Origin: an uncultured Candidatus Saccharibacteria bacterium
GTDB lineage: Bacteria > Patescibacteriota > Saccharimonadia > Saccharimonadales > Saccharimonadaceae
Reading direction: 5' to 3'
Length of the DNA stretch: 24,303 nt
Assembly (NCBI GenBank): GCA_938036825.1
Contig: CALHWD010000013.1
Location: 1 to 24,303, forward strand
Positions 21,202 to 24,303 of this stretch are shown here, one piece after another. The position numbers and the translations under genes are program-made. The notes under the pieces are model-generated. The model made no database searches and was not told where the DNA came from. It worked only from the letters and a program-made list of their open reading frames with translations. Within the stretch, counting starts at the first letter, position 1. Each line of letters opens with the position of its first letter.

Positions 21202-21639
21202 TTATTGTACCTCTACTTTCTCTGGTTGCTGTGCGGTGTGGGCGTGCTCTTCGCCAGCAAAGACGCGGAGACGAGCCAAGCGATCTGCTGCAAGCTTGTT
21301 CTTGGGCAGCATGCCCTTCACAGCGGCAGTAATGATACGCTCTGGTGCGTTTTCGCGTACTTCCTTGAGCTGAGCGTCTTTGATACCACCAGGGAAACCA
21401 CTATGATGGTAGTAGATCTTGTCCGTCTCTTTCTTGCCAGTCACAACAGCCTTAGCCGCGTTGATGACGACAACGTAATCGCCTCCATCGACGTGCGGCG
21501 TGTAAGTTGGCTTGTATTTGCCGACCAAGTACTGCGCAATGGTTGTCGCAGTGCGGCCAAGTGGTGCTTGACTCGCGTCGATCAAAATCCAGCGCCGGCT
21601 AACATCGGCTGGCTTCTGCGAAAATGTTTTGTGGGCCAT
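21202..21639 (-). CDS. rplM: 50S ribosomal protein uL13
   Basis: uL13 is an early assembly protein of the large subunit. The 145-residue protein has the family segments RRWILIDASQAPLGRTATTI, KPTYTPHVDGGDYVVVINA, the KIYYHHSGFPGGIK loop and AVKGMLPKNKL. An AAAGGAGG Shine-Dalgarno site lies in the end of rplQ, 10 bases before the ATG, and the gap to rplQ is 2 bases. The rplM-rpsI pair is conserved in bacteria but is often separate from the alpha operon; here it is fused to it. Confidence 0.98.
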   Translation of the reverse strand: MAHKTFSQKPADVSRRWILIDASQAPLGRTATTIAQYLVGKYKPTYTPHVDGGDYVVVINAAKAVVTGKKETDKIYYHHSGFPGGIKDAQLKEVRENAPERIITAAVKGMLPKNKLAADRLARLRVFAGEEHAHTAQQPEKVEVQ

Positions 21640-21641
21640 AA

Positions 21642-22046
21642 CTACTTCGCCTCCTTTGTGGTTGCCTCGGGCTTAGGCATTGGCTTGAGTTCGTCAACAA
21701 ACTCAATCACTGCCATCTGCGCACCATCACCACGGCGCAGGCGTGTCCGATACACACGCACGTGACCACTTGATCGATGGCTGAGTTGCGGGGCAATCTG
21801 GTCAACCAATTTGATTGCCGCAGCTTGTGTGCTGAGCCCAGCAATGACAGCGCGGCGATGCGCGAGGTCACCCTTCTTAGCTTTGGTAATGAGCTTTTCG
21901 ATGTAGCGCACCAACTCCTTGGCCTTTGGCAGCGTTGTTTCGATTCGCTCCTCAACAACCAAGCTGGTTGCTAGGCCTTTGAGCAGGGCTCGACGTTGAT
22001 CGCGTTCGCGGCCGAGCTTGCGCCCTTTGTATCCGTGTCGATGCAT
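21642..22046 (-). CDS. rplQ: 50S ribosomal protein bL17
   Basis: bL17 lies near the peptide exit tunnel. It begins with the family signature MHRHGYKGRKLGRERDQRRA and continues with LVVEERIETTLPKAKELR-like sequence and the RLRRGDGAQMAVIEFVD motif. It has 134 residues, with a short Pro/Glu/Lys-rich tail beyond the core. Its ATG abuts the rpoA stop codon (TAAATG). A GGAG site lies 7 bases upstream inside rpoA. Confidence 0.97.
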   Translation of the reverse strand: MHRHGYKGRKLGRERDQRRALLKGLATSLVVEERIETTLPKAKELVRYIEKLITKAKKGDLAHRRAVIAGLSTQAAAIKLVDQIAPQLSHRSSGHVRVYRTRLRRGDGAQMAVIEFVDELKPMPKPEATTKEAK

Positions 22047-22970
22047 TTAGAGCTCCAATTCTGCTAGTTTATCTTTTACTTCGTCGAGGGCTTTGCTGCC
22101 AAAGCCTTTAAGCTCGCGCAGGTCCTGCTCTGTCAAAGTGACGAGGTCGTGGACAGTGCGAATCTCATTGTTGATGAGCGCGTTTGCGGTGCGGGCACTG
22201 AGGCCGAGATCTTCGATCGAGGTATTCAACTCGTTATCTTCCTCGGCAGTTTGAGTGCCAAGTGCTGGTGCCGATACAACAGTTGTACTACCAGCAAGAG
22301 CGGTATACTGATTGACCAAAATCGCCGCAGCTTGCTCGAAGGCATCGCGTGGCGTCAAGCTACCGTCAGTCTCGACGGTCATCTCAAGCCGCTCTAGGTT
22401 GGTTTCTTGACCAACACGAGTTGGATCGACCTTGAAGCGCACACGCGTCACAGGGCTAAACTGCGCGTCCATGGCGATCATGTCGCTGTGCAGCCGGTTA
22501 GCACTCGACTCCTCCATCGGGTAGTACCCCCGACCAGCCTCGGCCACCAGATCAATAACGACATTAGCCTGTGGGTCGTCAATTGTACAGATGACGTGCT
22601 CAGGGTTGACAACCTCAACCTCAGCATTAGCTGCAATATCCCCAGCGGTTACTGCACCAGCGCCTTGCTTCTCAAGCCGCAGCTCGACTGGCTCATCACT
22701 GTGCACAACCAAGTCGACACCTTTGAGGTTAAGCATGATGTCAGTGACATCTTCTTTGACGCCAGGCACGGTGGTGAACTCATGTGTCGCACCCTGCATT
22801 CGGAAAGCCGTAAAGGCTCCGCCGCGGATACTGCTCAGCAATACCCGACGCAAGCTGTTGCCCAGCGTGTTGCCATAGCTGGCGTGCAGTGGCTCAATGA
22901 CAAACGTGCTGCTGTGCGGCCCATTGTCATCGATGCGTGCCAACGCTGGATCGTGAATTAATTTAGACAT
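22047..22970 (-). CDS. rpoA: DNA-directed RNA polymerase subunit alpha
   Basis: Alpha dimerises to start RNA polymerase assembly, and its C-terminal domain contacts UP elements and activators. The start ATG at 22970 has AAGGAG 10 bases upstream; a TTG two codons earlier is rejected. The N-terminal domain contains EPLHASYGNTLGNSLRRVLL and GAFTAFRMQG. The C-terminal domain starts near residue 250 (LNTSIEDLGLSARTANALIN). It keeps the DNA-binding arginine and asparagine of the E. coli R265/N268 helix, and glycine and lysine in GFGSKALDEVK at the positions of G296 and K298. The 307 residues are slightly short of the E. coli 329. It lies in the classical alpha operon. UP-element recognition should therefore be possible. 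Confidence 0.98.
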   Translation of the reverse strand: MSKLIHDPALARIDDNGPHSSTFVIEPLHASYGNTLGNSLRRVLLSSIRGGAFTAFRMQGATHEFTTVPGVKEDVTDIMLNLKGVDLVVHSDEPVELRLEKQGAGAVTAGDIAANAEVEVVNPEHVICTIDDPQANVVIDLVAEAGRGYYPMEESSANRLHSDMIAMDAQFSPVTRVRFKVDPTRVGQETNLERLEMTVETDGSLTPRDAFEQAAAILVNQYTALAGSTTVVSAPALGTQTAEEDNELNTSIEDLGLSARTANALINNEIRTVHDLVTLTEQDLRELKGFGSKALDEVKDKLAELEL

Positions 22971-22993
22971 GTACAAAATTCTCCTTACCCTTG

Positions 22994-23611
22994 TTAGCGT
23001 GAGTAGTACTCAACAATCAGTTGCTCGTTGATACCAGCCTCAGCTTCTTCGCGCTTTGGCTCGCCCGATACTTCGATCTTGAGTTTTTTGATATCGCTCT
23101 TGAGCCAACTCAGAGGTGGTTGGGAGGTGTTGCCGTAGATGTCGTCAATTGCAGTAAAGTAGCCAGACTTTGCACTCTTTGGCCGAACGGTAATAACATC
23201 CCCTGCCTTGAGGCGGATTGATGGAATATCGACGCGGCGACCATTAAGTTCAAAGTGACCGTGACTCACCAGCTGGCGGGCCTGGCGACGGCTCGTTGCA
23301 AAGCCAGCACGGTACACAGCGTTGTCGAGCCGGAGTTCGAGGAAGCGGAGCAGGTTCTCACCGCTTAGGCCTGGTTTGCGAGTTGCTTCGTTCATAAGCT
23401 TAGCAAACTGCTTCTCTAGTAGGCCATACATGCGGCGCACCTTCTGCTTTTCACGTAGCTGGGTTGCGTACATGCTTGGCTTGCTCTGACGGCCATGAGC
23501 GTGCTCGCCCGGAATACCGCTTTTGCGTGCCAAAATCTTGTGTGCCTTAGGGTGAAGCGCCACGCCTTCGCGGCGGCTCTGCTTCACGATTGGGCTTCTA
23601 TCTCGTGCCAT
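22994..23611 (-). CDS. rpsD: 30S ribosomal protein uS4
   Basis: uS4 nucleates small-subunit assembly and in enterobacteria represses the alpha operon. The 205-residue protein has an N-terminal domain without the zinc-binding cysteines (C-minus form). YGLLEKQFAKLMNEA follows, then the S4 RNA-binding fold: RLDNAVYRAGFATSRRQARQLVSHGHFELNGRRVDIPS. It ends in the conserved YYSR. Its ATG abuts the rpsK stop (TAAATG), with an AAGGAGG site 6 bases before it inside rpsK. The gap to rpoA is 23 bases. Confidence 0.98.
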   Translation of the reverse strand: MARDRSPIVKQSRREGVALHPKAHKILARKSGIPGEHAHGRQSKPSMYATQLREKQKVRRMYGLLEKQFAKLMNEATRKPGLSGENLLRFLELRLDNAVYRAGFATSRRQARQLVSHGHFELNGRRVDIPSIRLKAGDVITVRPKSAKSGYFTAIDDIYGNTSQPPLSWLKSDIKKLKIEVSGEPKREEAEAGINEQLIVEYYSR

Positions 23612-24001
23612 TTACGCCCTCCTTGCCTTTCGTGGGCGAACGCCACCGTGTGGCACACCCGTTACATCTTTGATGCTATTGACGGCAATGTCGAAGCCGG
23701 CCATTGCGCGGATTGCCGCATCACGGCCGAGTCCAACACCCTTGACAAATACGTCAACAGTGCGGATGCCGTAGCTACTCTTGGCAGCTTCTGCGGCTTT
23801 TTCTGCAGCAATCTGTGCTGCATAGGCTGTGCCCTTCTTACTTCCACGAAAACCACATGCACCAGCGCTGGCAGCGGTCAAGACGTTACCTTTGCTATCT
23901 GCAAATGTGACAATAGTGTTGTTAAAGGTTGCCTGTACATGCAGCTGACCAGATGGGACTGATCGGCGCTGCTTTTTCTTGGTGGATTTTGCTTGTGCCA
24001 T
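23612..24001 (-). CDS. rpsK: 30S ribosomal protein uS11
   Basis: uS11 forms part of the platform and contacts mRNA near the E site. The 129 residues carry the full family pattern: GQLHVQATFNNTIVTFADSKGN, AGACGFRGSKKGTAYAAQIA and KGVGLGRDAAIRAM, ending in VTGVPHGGVRPRKARRA. The N-terminus is short and lysine-rich. AGGAG and AAAGGA lie in the 15-base gap after rpsM. Confidence 0.98.
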   Translation of the reverse strand: MAQAKSTKKKQRRSVPSGQLHVQATFNNTIVTFADSKGNVLTAASAGACGFRGSKKGTAYAAQIAAEKAAEAAKSSYGIRTVDVFVKGVGLGRDAAIRAMAGFDIAVNSIKDVTGVPHGGVRPRKARRA

Positions 24002-24016
24002 ATCTCGTCCTTTCTC

Positions 24017-24303
24017 CTACGTCTTACTTGCTGCCTTTGGCTGTGCTCCGCCGACGGCGATCGCCTTACCCTTGCGAGTTCGTGCGTTCGTTCGAGTGCG
24101 CTGACCGCGTGTTGGCAAGCCATTTTTGTGCCTGAGACCGCGGTATGCACCAATGTCTTTGAGGCGTTTGATATTGTTGGTCACCAGGCGTTGCAGATCG
24201 CCTTCAGTGACATAATCTTTGTCGATAATGTCGCGAAGTTTCTGCTCCTCAGCCTCGGTGAGATCTTTCACCCGAGTGGTCGGCTCAATTTTTGCCGCCG
24301 CAA
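24017..24303 (-). CDS. rpsM: 30S ribosomal protein uS13, 5' end outside the window
   Basis: uS13 bridges the subunits at the top of the small-subunit head. Only the C-terminal 94 or so residues are inside the window; the frame stays open to the last base. Visible sequence is TTRVKDLTEAEEQKLRDII, then NIKRLKDIGAYRGLRHKNGL and the signature PTRGQRTRTNARTRKG, with a short Ala/Lys tail. The GTG at 24271 is an internal valine (RVKDL), not a start. By gene order, infA and rpmJ would be expected further upstream. Confidence 0.97.
   Translation of the reverse strand, partial: AAAKIEPTTRVKDLTEAEEQKLRDIIDKDYVTEGDLQRLVTNNIKRLKDIGAYRGLRHKNGLPTRGQRTRTNARTRKGKAIAVGGAQPKAASKT

Noticed and set aside
1..24303. 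CRISPR array, insertion sequence, prophage or toxin-antitoxin locus
   Set aside because: No regularly spaced repeats, transposase, integrase or paired small ORFs are visible. The P-loop protein at 7336 resembles zeta-type kinases, but no antitoxin gene adjoins it.

Overview
The window comes from a small-genome bacterium of about 48-50% GC. It most resembles a member of the Candidatus Saccharibacteria (TM7) lineage of the Patescibacteria/CPR. That placement is an inference from the divergent but complete ribosomal proteins, the standard genetic code, the gene neighbourhoods and the many short unrecognised membrane proteins; I could not run a search. No CRISPR array, insertion sequence, rRNA or replication origin is visible.

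Layout. (1) 1-3.2 kb is accessory. It holds two divergent paralogues of a one-pass membrane protein with four conserved cysteines (131-769 + and 2674-3213 -). Between them lie a GC-rich islet coding for a helix-turn-helix protein, an acidic soluble protein and a multi-pass membrane protein. (2) 3.3-4.7 kb is secE-nusG-rplK on the minus strand, with tandem promoters and a strong terminator; rplA does not follow rplK. (3) 4.9-8.0 kb is a minus-strand cluster: a P-loop kinase-like protein, a YgjP-type zinc metallopeptidase and an orphan PAS histidine kinase. (4) 8.1-9.6 kb holds tRNA-Trp, an unrecognised soluble protein and rpmG. (5) 9.6-11.4 kb is a membrane protein built on a GT2 glycosyltransferase fold without recognisable catalytic aspartates. 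(6) 11.7-13.1 kb holds tRNA-Thr(GGT), an unrecognised protein, then tRNA-Tyr(GTA) and tRNA-Thr(TGT). (7) 13.3-17.3 kb is a minus-strand operon: trpS, an RluD-type pseudouridine synthase, DNA polymerase III delta prime and a TPR protein. (8) 17.5-20.6 kb holds a secreted GH32 fructan hydrolase converging on an alpha/beta hydrolase, then a small two-pass membrane protein. (9) 20.8-24.3 kb is the alpha operon rpsM-rpsK-rpsD-rpoA-rplQ continuing directly into rplM-rpsI; rpsM runs off the window.

The most notable pattern is in gene starts. For at least seven genes that begin a transcription unit, a good -10 hexamer (TATACT, TATAAT or TACAAT, often extended by TGn) ends exactly 6 or 7 bases before the start codon. 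Transcription would then begin at, or one base from, the A/G of the start codon, giving leaderless mRNAs. Operon-internal and ribosomal genes in the same window instead carry clear Shine-Dalgarno sequences (GGAGG, AAGGAG, GGGGAG). The organism therefore appears to use two initiation modes, split by gene position.
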